This document shows positions 7,524 through 15,379 of a stretch of 42,937 nt of DNA, piece by piece. This stretch comes from a virus. The stretch's first letter is position 1, and each line of letters opens with the position of its first letter. Where the stretch lies: positions 1 to 42,937 of the IMG/VR virus record IMGVR_UViG_3300045110_000090. One strand, given 5' to 3'. A program made the translations under genes and the position numbers. A model generated the notes under the pieces. That model ran no database searches. It saw only the letters and a list, made by a program, of their open reading frames with translations, and had not been told where the DNA came from.

Positions 7524-7526
7524 ACC

Positions 7527-8477
7527 ATGCCTTACAATAATATTATCTCGAGGACTGACGCCGCGGCGCTCATCCCTGAGGACGTCGCAAACCAGATAAT
7601 CCAGGAAATGCCTCCACAATCGGCCGCTTTGTCGATCTTTAAACAGGTCCGCATGGCGTCCGCCCAGCAACGCCTCCCTGTTATGTCCGCTCTGGCCGTC
7701 GCTTACTGGGTAAGTCCGACCGATACCGGCTTAAAACAAACGACTGAGGTCAACTGGTCGAATGTGTATCTGAACGCCGAGGAAATCGCTTGTATCGTTC
7801 CGATCCCTCAAGCCGTTCTCGACGACGCCGCTTTTGATATCTGGGGAAACGTGCGACCGATCCTCGTCGCGGCGATCGGCCGGACGCTCGACGCCGCGGT
7901 CTTTTTTAGCACAAACATTCCAGGCACATGGCCGACCGGTATCGTCGCCGCGGCCGTCGCGGCCGGTAATACCGTCACGGCCGGAGCAACGGCCGCAAAC
8001 GGCGGACTCGCGGCGGACTACGTCTCGGTCTTTGCGAAGGTCTGGGAAGATGGTTACGAGACTAATTTCGGGGTCGCGCCTCCGCAGGCACAAGCGGCGC
8101 TATATAACGCTCGCGACACCCAGGGCCGACGGCTCGACGATTTTACGATTACGGCGAGCGGCGCAACTCTGGCCGGCGTTCCGATCGACTTCACCATGGG
8201 CGGACTATGGCCGGCTCCAGGGACGGGAGCGGCTCAAATGATCGCCGGCGACCGTAACCAGGGGATTATCGGGATCCGTCAGGATATTACGTACAAGATA
8301 CTGACCGAGGCGGTTATCCAGGATAACGCGGGCGCGATCGTTTACAATCTGGCGCAACAGGACATGGTCGCTATGAGAGTCGTTTTCAGGGTCGCTTTTG
8401 CGGTTCCGAATCCGATCACGTATGAGAATCCGACGGCCGGAACGCGTTATCCGTTCGCCGTTCTGAGGTCAGCATAA
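7527..8477 (+). CDS. Major capsid protein (HK97 fold expected)
   Basis: The product has 316 residues, within the usual range for HK97-fold coat proteins lacking a large delta domain; the separate scaffold gene upstream agrees. Regions typical of the family are the N-terminal arm with QIIQEMPPQSAALSIFKQV (about 20-38), the P-loop/spine region with EIACIVPIPQAVLDDAAFDIW (about 88-108), and the C-terminal strand with VYNLAQQDMVAMRVVFRVAF. It builds the icosahedral shell. Position after scaffold and before decoration and connector genes supports it strongly. Confidence 0.92.
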   Translation: MPYNNIISRTDAAALIPEDVANQIIQEMPPQSAALSIFKQVRMASAQQRLPVMSALAVAYWVSPTDTGLKQTTEVNWSNVYLNAEEIACIVPIPQAVLDDAAFDIWGNVRPILVAAIGRTLDAAVFFSTNIPGTWPTGIVAAAVAAGNTVTAGATAANGGLAADYVSVFAKVWEDGYETNFGVAPPQAQAALYNARDTQGRRLDDFTITASGATLAGVPIDFTMGGLWPAPGTGAAQMIAGDRNQGIIGIRQDITYKILTEAVIQDNAGAIVYNLAQQDMVAMRVVFRVAFAVPNPITYENPTAGTRYPFAVLRSA

Positions 8478-8489
8478 CGAGGAGGGATC

Positions 8490-8738
8490 ATGGTCGAAGT
8501 CAACCAGACGACAAGCGAAGTCGGCGAGGGCGTCGAGCCGGTCGATACTTACGAGGAGTCGCTCGAGGCGGGATATTTCGGGATAAAGAAAGATCCGCTA
8601 CCGAACGACGTGTATACCGTCGCCGGCTCGGTCGCTCGTCAGGACGAGCTATTCGCGGCGCCGGAGTCGACGGGCTCGAGTCTGCCGCGACGCGGTCCAG
8701 GCCGGCCGCGGAAGGACGTCGGCGAGCGGAAGGAGTAA
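8490..8738 (+). CDS. Small capsid-associated protein sharing a peptide module with the next gene
   Basis: The product has 82 residues. Residues about 27-46 (EAGYFGIKKDPLPNDVYTVA) match a segment of the next gene product in the pattern AGYxGIxxDPxPNxxYTVAG. The C terminus is basic and resembles an AT-hook (RRGPGRPRKD), a motif that binds AT-rich DNA grooves in other proteins. It sits 12 bases after the capsid gene behind a GAGGAGG site. The shared module probably binds the same capsid partner, with this form carrying a basic tail instead of an Ig domain. Function is inferred only. Confidence 0.7.
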   Translation: MVEVNQTTSEVGEGVEPVDTYEESLEAGYFGIKKDPLPNDVYTVAGSVARQDELFAAPESTGSSLPRRGPGRPRKDVGERKE

Positions 8739-8741
8739 ACC

Positions 8742-9221
8742 ATGGCAAACGCTAATCCGCCGACCGGATCATGGCCGGCGGCGGTCGCGGCCGGATACCT
8801 CGGGATCGCCGTCGATCCGACGCCGAATTTAAACTATACGGTCGCCGGCGTCGTCGTTCCGCTCCCGACGCCGGAGTCGCAATATAAACAGATCCGAGCC
8901 GCTCAACGCGCCGTTATTACGGCGTCCGTTGACGGGACACAAACGGTCGCCGCGGCTCCGGTTCTGACGGCTATCAATCCGACGACGGCGGTCAAGGGAA
9001 CGGCTGACGTTTTGTGTACTCTGACCGGATCAGGCTTTACGCCGGCGTCGAGGGTCAGAATATCGACGACCGACGTTGGAGGGGTTTGGGTCGACGCAAA
9101 CACCATGACGATTTTCCTCGGCGTCTCTCAAGTCTTAACGCCGACGACATGGCCGCTAAACGTCTTTACGCCGGCTCCAGGCGGAGGAACGTCGGCGAGT
9201 ATCAATTTCACGGTTACTTGA
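8742..9221 (+). CDS. Capsid decoration protein with Ig-like (IPT/TIG) domain
   Basis: The product has 159 residues. The N-terminal third repeats the module AGYxGIxxDPxPNxxYTVAG found in the preceding protein. Residues about 70-159 look like an IPT/TIG Ig-fold domain: VLTAINPTTAVKGTADVLC, then LTGSGFTPASRVRI, ending with INFTVT. Ig-like domains on phage heads and tails display weakly binding surfaces for host cells or glycans. Position right after the capsid gene supports a head-surface role. GGAG precedes the ATG at 8742. Confidence 0.75.
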   Translation: MANANPPTGSWPAAVAAGYLGIAVDPTPNLNYTVAGVVVPLPTPESQYKQIRAAQRAVITASVDGTQTVAAAPVLTAINPTTAVKGTADVLCTLTGSGFTPASRVRISTTDVGGVWVDANTMTIFLGVSQVLTPTTWPLNVFTPAPGGGTSASINFTVT

Positions 9222-9230
9222 GGGAACGCC

Positions 9231-9617
9231 ATGACGACTCTCGAGGCTCGCGATCTGCTCGCGACGATGGTCCAGGCGAAAGCTAATCCGACGTTATGTC
9301 CGCCGGAACTGGACTATTGTTTATCCAGGGCTCGAGTTTGCGACGACCATGGCGCGGCGCCGGCCGATCCGGACTGGTGCGGAACATGGGATTTCAACCG
9401 AGCCGCTCGCGAGGCATGGGAGCTAAAAGCGGGGAAGGCGGCGAACTATCATGACGTCACTATCGACGGCCGGACGTTCGCCGCTAACCAGGTCTTTAAA
9501 GACTGTCAGGCTCAGGCCGACCGATACCGGCGCCGGATCGCCGGTACAATTCAGTGTGACGCGGATCTGTCAAATTCGGGAAGTCTGCCGCTTACTTGCA
9601 CTTGTGAGGCGATTTAA
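9231..9617 (+). CDS. Putative head-tail connector protein
   Basis: The product has 128 residues, helical in its first two thirds (EARDLLATMVQAKANP; FNRAAREAWELKAGKAAN). It carries seven cysteines, including a C-terminal LTCTCEA and CPPELDYC. Cysteine content this high is unusual for a connector. Position after decoration genes and before gp10-like protein fits the adaptor slot between portal and stopper. The stop TAA overlaps the next ATG by one base (TAATG), showing translational coupling. No specific family motif is visible. Confidence 0.55.
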   Translation: MTTLEARDLLATMVQAKANPTLCPPELDYCLSRARVCDDHGAAPADPDWCGTWDFNRAAREAWELKAGKAANYHDVTIDGRTFAANQVFKDCQAQADRYRRRIAGTIQCDADLSNSGSLPLTCTCEAI

Positions 9618-10009
9618 TGGCCGCGAACGAGGGGTTTACGTTCCATGACGGGCTCGGCGAACTGTATCGCGCGACGCTCGATCGCGAACGTGAAACGATA
9701 TGGGGCTCGGGGGCGAAGGCCAGGCTTTATATTGTCGCCGCGGGCGGATACGAGCTCACGGTCGAGCTCCAGGACGGATGGCAGGCGAGACGCTGGACGT
9801 CGCCGGATACTGACGTCGAAGGATGGCGGCTCGAGGTCGAGGAGTCCGCAGATCTGACCGAGACGCTCATGCAACGGATCGCCATGGTCGATCTGGTATC
9901 CAGTCATGGATTATCCGCGAGATACTCGGTCGTCCAGGTCGACCGGCCGATAACCGCCGGTCATATCTGGTCGGTCAGACTCCAGCCGACGGGCGAACAG
10001 ATCACATGA
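9617..10009 (+). CDS. Putative head completion / stopper protein
   Basis: The product has 130 residues with mixed beta pattern (ATLDRERETIWGSGAKARLYIV; ITAGHIWSVRLQ). It starts at an ATG overlapping the previous stop and ends by overlapping the next start in ATGA form, so it belongs to a tightly coupled neck cassette. The size and all-beta look fit head-closure proteins (SPP1 gp16 or lambda FII type), which form a ring below the adaptor. The assignment is from position and size, without a diagnostic motif. Confidence 0.5.
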   Translation: MAANEGFTFHDGLGELYRATLDRERETIWGSGAKARLYIVAAGGYELTVELQDGWQARRWTSPDTDVEGWRLEVEESADLTETLMQRIAMVDLVSSHGLSARYSVVQVDRPITAGHIWSVRLQPTGEQIT

Positions 10010-10437
10010 CGTTTAACCTCATACTCGACGCGTCGAAAGTCGCCGGCGATATAACGACCGTCGCCTCGAAAGTTATCAAAAAAGTCACTTATGACGTCCA
10101 GGCGACGATCGTCGACCGGATACGGCTCGGACCCAAGACCGGCCGGATATACAAGCGGCGCCGCAAGGGCAAAGCCGGCAAGCGGAAAGGCGCGAAGGCG
10201 TTCATTTTTCATCAGGCGTCGGCTCCAGGCGAAAGTCCGGCGACAGACTGGGGGACGCTTATCGGCTCGATATCCGTTACGCCGTTTGTTAATCCGCTCG
10301 TCGGCGAAATCGAGATTTCAGCGAGTTACGCCGCATATCTCGAGCTCGGGGCTCCGCGGGCGCATCTCGAGCCGCGGCCGTTTATCAAGCCGGCGATCGA
10401 GGACGTTATCAAACGAGCTCAGGCGGGAGGGTATTAA
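10006..10437 (+). CDS. HK97 gp10-like tail/neck component
   Basis: The product has 143 residues from the ATG at 10006, which overlaps the upstream stop by four bases. The frame is open further upstream to 9823, but that part lies inside the previous gene. The C-terminal half matches the HK97 gp10 pattern: SASYAAYLELGAPRAHLEPRPFIKPAIE, with the conserved Y-x-x-xLE-G and xRPF-P-A. These proteins act at the head-tail joining interface of siphoviruses. A basic segment (RRRKGKAGKRKGAK, about 46-59) is unusually Lys/Arg-rich and may contact DNA or the neighbouring ring. Confidence 0.8.
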   Translation: MTFNLILDASKVAGDITTVASKVIKKVTYDVQATIVDRIRLGPKTGRIYKRRRKGKAGKRKGAKAFIFHQASAPGESPATDWGTLIGSISVTPFVNPLVGEIEISASYAAYLELGAPRAHLEPRPFIKPAIEDVIKRAQAGGY

Positions 10438-13400
10438 ATGCCGACTGCCGCTCTGGCAACTTGTCAGCTATACGGGACGATATACGACGTTTTCGGCCAG
10501 CCGGTCGCGGGCGCGATCGTCGGCGTTATGGCGGTCTATAAAAACGGCTCGCTCATACTCTCGAGAACAAAAGAGGTCGAGACGGACGTCGACGGATACT
10601 TTACGCTCGACCTCCCGCGGGACTCGGTCGCCGTCCTGTATGCGAATACTCCAGGTTTGAATATCTCATGCCTCGGATCGCCGACCGCGATCCCAGACGC
10701 CGACCAGGCCGAGCTCGCCTCGATCGTCGGCGACTTCGAGCTCTGGGACCAGGTTCCGGTCGCGATACCGATCGGCGCCGGCGTCTCGAGTTTCAACGGC
10801 CGGACCGGAGCGGTCGTCCTGACAAGTCTCGACGTCACGACCGCGCTCGGCTATACGCCGGCCGACCAGGCGGCGCTCGCCGGTTATCTGCTACTCGCCG
10901 GCGGGACCATGACGGGACCGCTCGCGCTTGCGGCGGATCCGACGCTCGCGGCTCAGGCGGCGTCGAAACACTACGTCGACCAGGCGATCGGCTCCGCGAT
11001 CGGCGCAATACCGGCCGGCGTCTCGAGTTTCAACGCGCGGACGGGCGCCGTTCTTCCGCTCGTCGGGGATTACGCCGCTTTTTATGCGGCGCTTGTTCAT
11101 ACGCATACTCGAGCTCAGATAACCGACCTCGGGATTTTCTCAACCTCTGCTCCAGGACTTGTCCCTCAGCCGACCGCCGGCGACGCGGCCAAGGTTTTGA
11201 CCGGAGCGGGGACATGGGCGGTTGTAGCGGCCGGCGTTGACACGGCCGCTAATTACACATGGACCGGCTTGCATGATTTCCAGGGAAATCCGACGCGCGT
11301 CAAGCAACTCATGGGGCCGGCCGATACCAACGTTCTGCAAATAACCGGAAATCAATTATTGCAATTGTATTCTCCGACCGAAATAAAAATTAGCGGAGCC
11401 GTTGTCGAGGTTAGCGCAAATTTTACAATGGCTCATTTGCAATTCTTGCATCCGACGGAAATTGAATTCGGCATGTCCGCGTTGCCGGCGTCCGCAACGG
11501 CGCTTTTGCATTTCAGTTGCTTCGATACAAGTTTTCAGCAACAGGACCGCTACCGGCTGTTTGGCTCCGGCCGGCATTATTACAACGCACCGAAGGCGAC
11601 AACCGATAACGCGGACGCAACCGTAACCGTCTGGGCAAGTGACGCGCGGGTGACAAGTTTTACTTACGCCTTGCGGAGCGTCGGGCGCGCAATATTTACC
11701 GGAGCCGTCACGCTTCCGGCGGATCCGACCGCGGCGCTTGACGCGGCAACAAAACAATACGTCGACGCGCATACCTCCGCTCCTCCGCCTATATTCTCAA
11801 CCTCCGGTCCAGGACTTGTGCCTGCTCCCGCAACGGCGGATCCGACAAAGTTTTTGACGGCCGCAGGGACTTTTGTTTCCGCCGGCGCCGCAAGCGTCGA
11901 CCTTGCGGCAAATTATCCATGGACGGGCGCACATACGTGGACGTCAGGCGTTCAGCTTTACGGCGGAATGGGCCGGCTCGGCGTTAACGACACGCCTAAA
12001 AGCTATGCACTCGTTCATGTGTTATCGACTGGACTTGCAGACTTTGTTTTTGAGTTTACAAATAACACGGACTCGGCGGTTTACTTTCAATGCGCGACCG
12101 CGGGAAGTGTGAATAACTCCCGCGGGCGCGGCCGCGCGTATCTATCCTCGTACGGCGATTTACTCATCGGCAACCATGACGGAACACCAGGAAACTTGCC
12201 GGAGTTTCGGGCCGCGTTCCTCGACGTCGGAACGCTCCCGTATAAACGGTCATGTTGGATATACGGGTTTCCCGCGGACGCAAATAACTATTTTGTTTGT
12301 ACGCTAACGGGGAGTGCGACGCCGCTTTTTGCCGTCAACGTCAACGGCGACGTTATCGTCTCACGCGATCCGACCGTCGCGCTCGGAGTAGCAACAAAAC
12401 AATACGTTGACGCAACGGCCGCAACCGGCGTCAACCTGTCCGCCGATTACGCATGGACGGGGATTCATACATGGGCGAAGGCGGGCACGTTTACCGCGGA
12501 CTTTAACGGCGGAGGTCTAAGCATTAAGGGCGGCTCGTCCGTCATATCACCAACGCTAAACTATTTTGACGAGGCCGCGGCGCTAACGGCTCGGATCGGA
12601 GTCGCGAGGACTGCCGGCGCGCTTATAGCGGGCGCCGGCGTTGGTGACTGGTGTTTCGCTCAACAAGGCTCCGGAAATTGCTTACTCAACTCCGGCGGAA
12701 CGTTTGTATTAACGGCTAATCCGACGCTCGGCGGAGTCATGGTCGCGCCGCGTCTCGCCGTCAACGGTGCAATTGATAACCGCACGCGGGTCCAGGTCGT
12801 AACAAATTATCCGGACTGGTCGTTTTCATTTACTAACGGCGCCAACGCCTCGGTTAACTTCGCAATTGAGCCGACAAACATCCTGCCCGACGGCGTCCGC
12901 GGCCGCTCCGCCATGATCTATTACGGTGACTTTCTATTCCGGCGCTACGTCGACGGATGGGCCGGCGACGTGATCGCGATGCGGCTCGGGCTACCGGCTA
13001 CCATAGCGGGCGATCCGGCGGTCGCGGTTTACGGGACCGTGGCGCTCAGTCATAACTTTTTTCAATGTATAGCGGACTCGACGCCGGTTTTCATGGTCCA
13101 TTCAAACGGGGACGTTACACTCGCGCATGATCCAACGTCCGCACTACACGCCGTCACAAAACAATATGCGGACTTAAAACTCGCGAAGGCCGGCGGGACC
13201 ATGACGGGACTGCTAACGCTTTCGGGAAATCCTTCGGCCGTCCTCGACGCCGCTCCGAAACAGTATGTCGACCTCCGGCTATTGAAAGCCGGCGACACCA
13301 TGACGGGCGCGTTGACCATGTCGAACGTCTCGATCATTCAAAACTCCGCGGCGCTCGGAGCTCTGACGCTCGGCGTTCAAGAGGAGTTACTGACGCTCGC

Positions 13401-13743
13401 GACTGGCGCCCTGACGACCGACACGGCCGGAAACCTGTTACCGGCAAACTCGATTATTCTTAGCGTCACGGGGCGCATAACGACGACGATCAACAATATT
13501 ACGAACTGGAAACTCGGCGACGCGACCGTCGCGGATCGGTTCTCGGCCGTCTCGACGACGCTAACCTCGGGGACGACCGTCGTCGGGCTCAACATGTGGG
13601 ACGCGTCCAGGGTGACGGCCGGCATGGGCCAGATACAAGCGGCCGCGGCAAAAGTCCGCGTGACTGTTACGGGGACTCAGAACACGGCCGGCGCGATCCG
13701 GATCACAACTCGTTATCTGACAGTCGCCGCGGCGACGAGCTAA
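10438..13743 (+). CDS. Large fibre-like protein with tail-fibre repeats, encoded among neck genes
   Basis: The product has 1101 residues. Residues about 8-70 resemble a carboxypeptidase-regulatory-like beta-sandwich (GTIYDVFGQPVAGAIVGV; TDVDGYFTLDLP). Then comes a series of fibre repeats of the form DPTxAxxAxTKQYVD, often followed by AGGTMTG (near residues 158-182, 425-442, 642-658, 898-916, 931-947). Such repeats form trimeric shafts in phage fibres. The gene directly follows the gp10-like gene and precedes the tail terminator, so head or neck fibres (whiskers) are as plausible as tail fibres. Part of it (about 11300-13150) is richer in A/T with different codon choice, suggesting imported receptor-binding modules. 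Confidence 0.75.
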   Translation: MPTAALATCQLYGTIYDVFGQPVAGAIVGVMAVYKNGSLILSRTKEVETDVDGYFTLDLPRDSVAVLYANTPGLNISCLGSPTAIPDADQAELASIVGDFELWDQVPVAIPIGAGVSSFNGRTGAVVLTSLDVTTALGYTPADQAALAGYLLLAGGTMTGPLALAADPTLAAQAASKHYVDQAIGSAIGAIPAGVSSFNARTGAVLPLVGDYAAFYAALVHTHTRAQITDLGIFSTSAPGLVPQPTAGDAAKVLTGAGTWAVVAAGVDTAANYTWTGLHDFQGNPTRVKQLMGPADTNVLQITGNQLLQLYSPTEIKISGAVVEVSANFTMAHLQFLHPTEIEFGMSALPASATALLHFSCFDTSFQQQDRYRLFGSGRHYYNAPKATTDNADATVTVWASDARVTSFTYALRSVGRAIFTGAVTLPADPTAALDAATKQYVDAHTSAPPPIFSTSGPGLVPAPATADPTKFLTAAGTFVSAGAASVDLAANYPWTGAHTWTSGVQLYGGMGRLGVNDTPKSYALVHVLSTGLADFVFEFTNNTDSAVYFQCATAGSVNNSRGRGRAYLSSYGDLLIGNHDGTPGNLPEFRAAFLDVGTLPYKRSCWIYGFPADANNYFVCTLTGSATPLFAVNVNGDVIVSRDPTVALGVATKQYVDATAATGVNLSADYAWTGIHTWAKAGTFTADFNGGGLSIKGGSSVISPTLNYFDEAAALTARIGVARTAGALIAGAGVGDWCFAQQGSGNCLLNSGGTFVLTANPTLGGVMVAPRLAVNGAIDNRTRVQVVTNYPDWSFSFTNGANASVNFAIEPTNILPDGVRGRSAMIYYGDFLFRRYVDGWAGDVIAMRLGLPATIAGDPAVAVYGTVALSHNFFQCIADSTPVFMVHSNGDVTLAHDPTSALHAVTKQYADLKLAKAGGTMTGLLTLSGNPSAVLDAAPKQYVDLRLLKAGDTMTGALTMSNVSIIQNSAALGALTLGVQEELLTLATGALTTDTAGNLLPANSIILSVTGRITTTINNITNWKLGDATVADRFSAVSTTLTSGTTVVGLNMWDASRVTAGMGQIQAAAAKVRVTVTGTQNTAGAIRITTRYLTVAAATS

Positions 13744-14309
13744 TGGAAGATGAAATGTTCAACGATGCTCAACTCGATCGGATCGAGGCGAAACTCGATC
13801 TTGTAAATCAGCGACTCGAAATAATTCTCGAACGGGAGGAAAAAATCATGGGTGACTTGCAGGATATGGAAAAGGCGTTAAATACGATCCAGAAGTCGAA
13901 CGCCGAAATTGCGGCCGACCTCGATAAGATACTCGCTAACCAGAACAAACTCGCGCAGGCGCTCGCCGCGGCCGCGGCCGTCGGGTCGGCGGCGAAAGCG
14001 GAGCTCGAGAAACTTACTAACCAGGCCGAACAGATCGCGTCGGATATTCAGGCAACGGAGAATAAGGCGGAGGCCGCGAGCGGCGGCGCAAAGCCGGACC
14101 AGGGGCTCCCGTCGGGCGGGGCGCATCCGGATCATAGCTTGCCGAGCGGCGGCGCCCATCCGGATCAAGGTTTGCCGAGTGGCGGTCATATTAGCGGTCA
14201 GCCGGTTCCAGGCGGAGGCGGGAATTATCCGAGCGGCCAGCCGGTACCGGACCGCGGTCAACGGCCGGACCAGGGACTACCGCCGACGGGTCAACCTAAG
14301 AAAAGATAA
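13743..14309 (+). CDS. Coiled-coil protein with a Gly/Pro repeat tail
   Basis: The product has 188 residues from ATG 13743, which overlaps the upstream stop by one base. A second in-frame ATG at 13848 has a strong GGGAGG (13834-13839) and would give a 153-residue form. Residues about 5-115 are coiled coil (LDRIEAKLDLVNQRLEIIL; LEKLTNQAEQIASDIQATE). Residues about 118-188 are low complexity, with GGAHPDQGLPS-like repeats about 11 residues long. I recognise no family. A fibre chaperone or adaptor for the preceding fibre is a guess from adjacency. Confidence 0.65.
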   Translation: MEDEMFNDAQLDRIEAKLDLVNQRLEIILEREEKIMGDLQDMEKALNTIQKSNAEIAADLDKILANQNKLAQALAAAAAVGSAAKAELEKLTNQAEQIASDIQATENKAEAASGGAKPDQGLPSGGAHPDHSLPSGGAHPDQGLPSGGHISGQPVPGGGGNYPSGQPVPDRGQRPDQGLPPTGQPKKR

Positions 14310-14323
14310 GGGGACAAATTCAA

Positions 14324-14683
14324 ATGGCTAATATTACTCGAGGTCCAGGCGTCTCGGAGCTAACCGGCGAGACGCCGGCGTTCAAGGCTCAGACCGTTAA
14401 AGCGGTCCAGCAATGCCGGCAACAGTTGCCAGGGTGGATACAACAGGAAAACGTTTTCGCGGACGTTATGCGAAACCTGAAGGCTCAGGCGATCGACGGC
14501 GCGAACGCTCCGACTCAGGCGGAGATTGACGAGATTAACCGCCAGGGCTCGGCGATGTACGGCGGAACGAGCTACGTCCCGCTAACGCTCGAGGCATGGA
14601 CGGCGCTTATGTCTGCTATGACGGCCATGTTCGATGGGTGGAACGGCGGACAAAACACGGCGTTTCTGAACGCTCAACCTTAG
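14324..14683 (+). CDS. Hypothetical protein in neck/tail region
   Basis: The product has 119 residues, mainly helical. It shows AFKAQTVKAVQQCRQQLPGW near residues 19-38 and a C-terminal segment (LEAWTALMSAMTAMFDGWNGG) rich in Met and Trp. GGGG precedes the ATG at 14324 at moderate distance. It lies between the repeat-tail protein and a small helical protein, in the same coupled operon. No family is recognised. Confidence 0.6.
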   Translation: MANITRGPGVSELTGETPAFKAQTVKAVQQCRQQLPGWIQQENVFADVMRNLKAQAIDGANAPTQAEIDEINRQGSAMYGGTSYVPLTLEAWTALMSAMTAMFDGWNGGQNTAFLNAQP

Positions 14684-14896
14684 GTGGATATCGACGTCGA
14701 AACGATCGCGTTAGCCATGGACCGGATCGTCGCGGCGATCGGCGAGCTCCGCGCGGTCGCGCTCGACGAGGCTCGCCGGCGGAGCATGGACGATCTGACC
14801 ATGGGCCGGCTCGCGACGGTCGCCGATAAACTCGAGAACGTCGTTACGCTTTTAAGCGGTCCAGGGCTCCGGCGTCTCGACGAGGGCCAGGCATGA
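14684..14896 (+). CDS. Small helical protein with GTG start
   Basis: The product has 70 residues. GTG at 14684 follows the previous TAG directly. The sequence is one long helix pattern (ETIALAMDRIVAAIGELRAVALDEARRRSMDD and GRLATVADKLENVVTLL). The end overlaps the tail terminator start by four bases (ATGA). No family is recognised. The tight coupling on both sides supports it as a real gene. Confidence 0.55.
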   Translation: MDIDVETIALAMDRIVAAIGELRAVALDEARRRSMDDLTMGRLATVADKLENVVTLLSGPGLRRLDEGQA

Positions 14897-15354
14897 TCGT
14901 AAACGAGCGGGATGTCCGCGTCGCGCTCGCCGGAATAATCGCCGCGGCCGTTCCGCTCGGGCTCGTTTATAACCGATGGGTTCTCGCCTTCGATCCAGGG
15001 CAATGGGCCGGACTGCTACGTTCGCCGGCCGACGCCGGCCGCGTCAACTCATGGATGGTGACACGCCGCGCGGTCGCTCAGGAAAAGATCGGGAATAATT
15101 GTGTTCGCGCGGTCTGGCACTACGACGTTATCGGTTACTACGGATACGCGACCGGCAACGACACGGCGAGCTCCGAGGACCAGTTTCAGGCGGACGTCGA
15201 CGCGGTCTGTAAAGCGGTCGCCGACGCGGCGCTCGATCCGGCGATCGGGCGGAACGATCAGGTCCAGTTTCCAGCTATCACGATCGAAGCATTCGGCGGC
15301 GAGCTCGTTCATGTCGCTCGCGGCCGATTATCAATAACGCCATGCCTCCATTAA
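14893..15354 (+). CDS. Putative tail terminator / completion protein
   Basis: The product has 153 residues with an alpha/beta pattern: N-terminal RDVRVALAGIIAAAV helix, RNSWMVTRRAVAQE-like strand region, and a C-terminal strand with ELVHVARGRLSITPC. Tail terminators (lambda gpU type) cap the tail tube and end its growth. Location right before the tail tube gene is the usual one. No diagnostic motif is visible, so position carries much of the weight. Confidence 0.6.
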   Translation: MIVNERDVRVALAGIIAAAVPLGLVYNRWVLAFDPGQWAGLLRSPADAGRVNSWMVTRRAVAQEKIGNNCVRAVWHYDVIGYYGYATGNDTASSEDQFQADVDAVCKAVADAALDPAIGRNDQVQFPAITIEAFGGELVHVARGRLSITPCLH

Positions 15355-15379
15355 ACGAGGCGCCCAGGGAGGCTTATCT

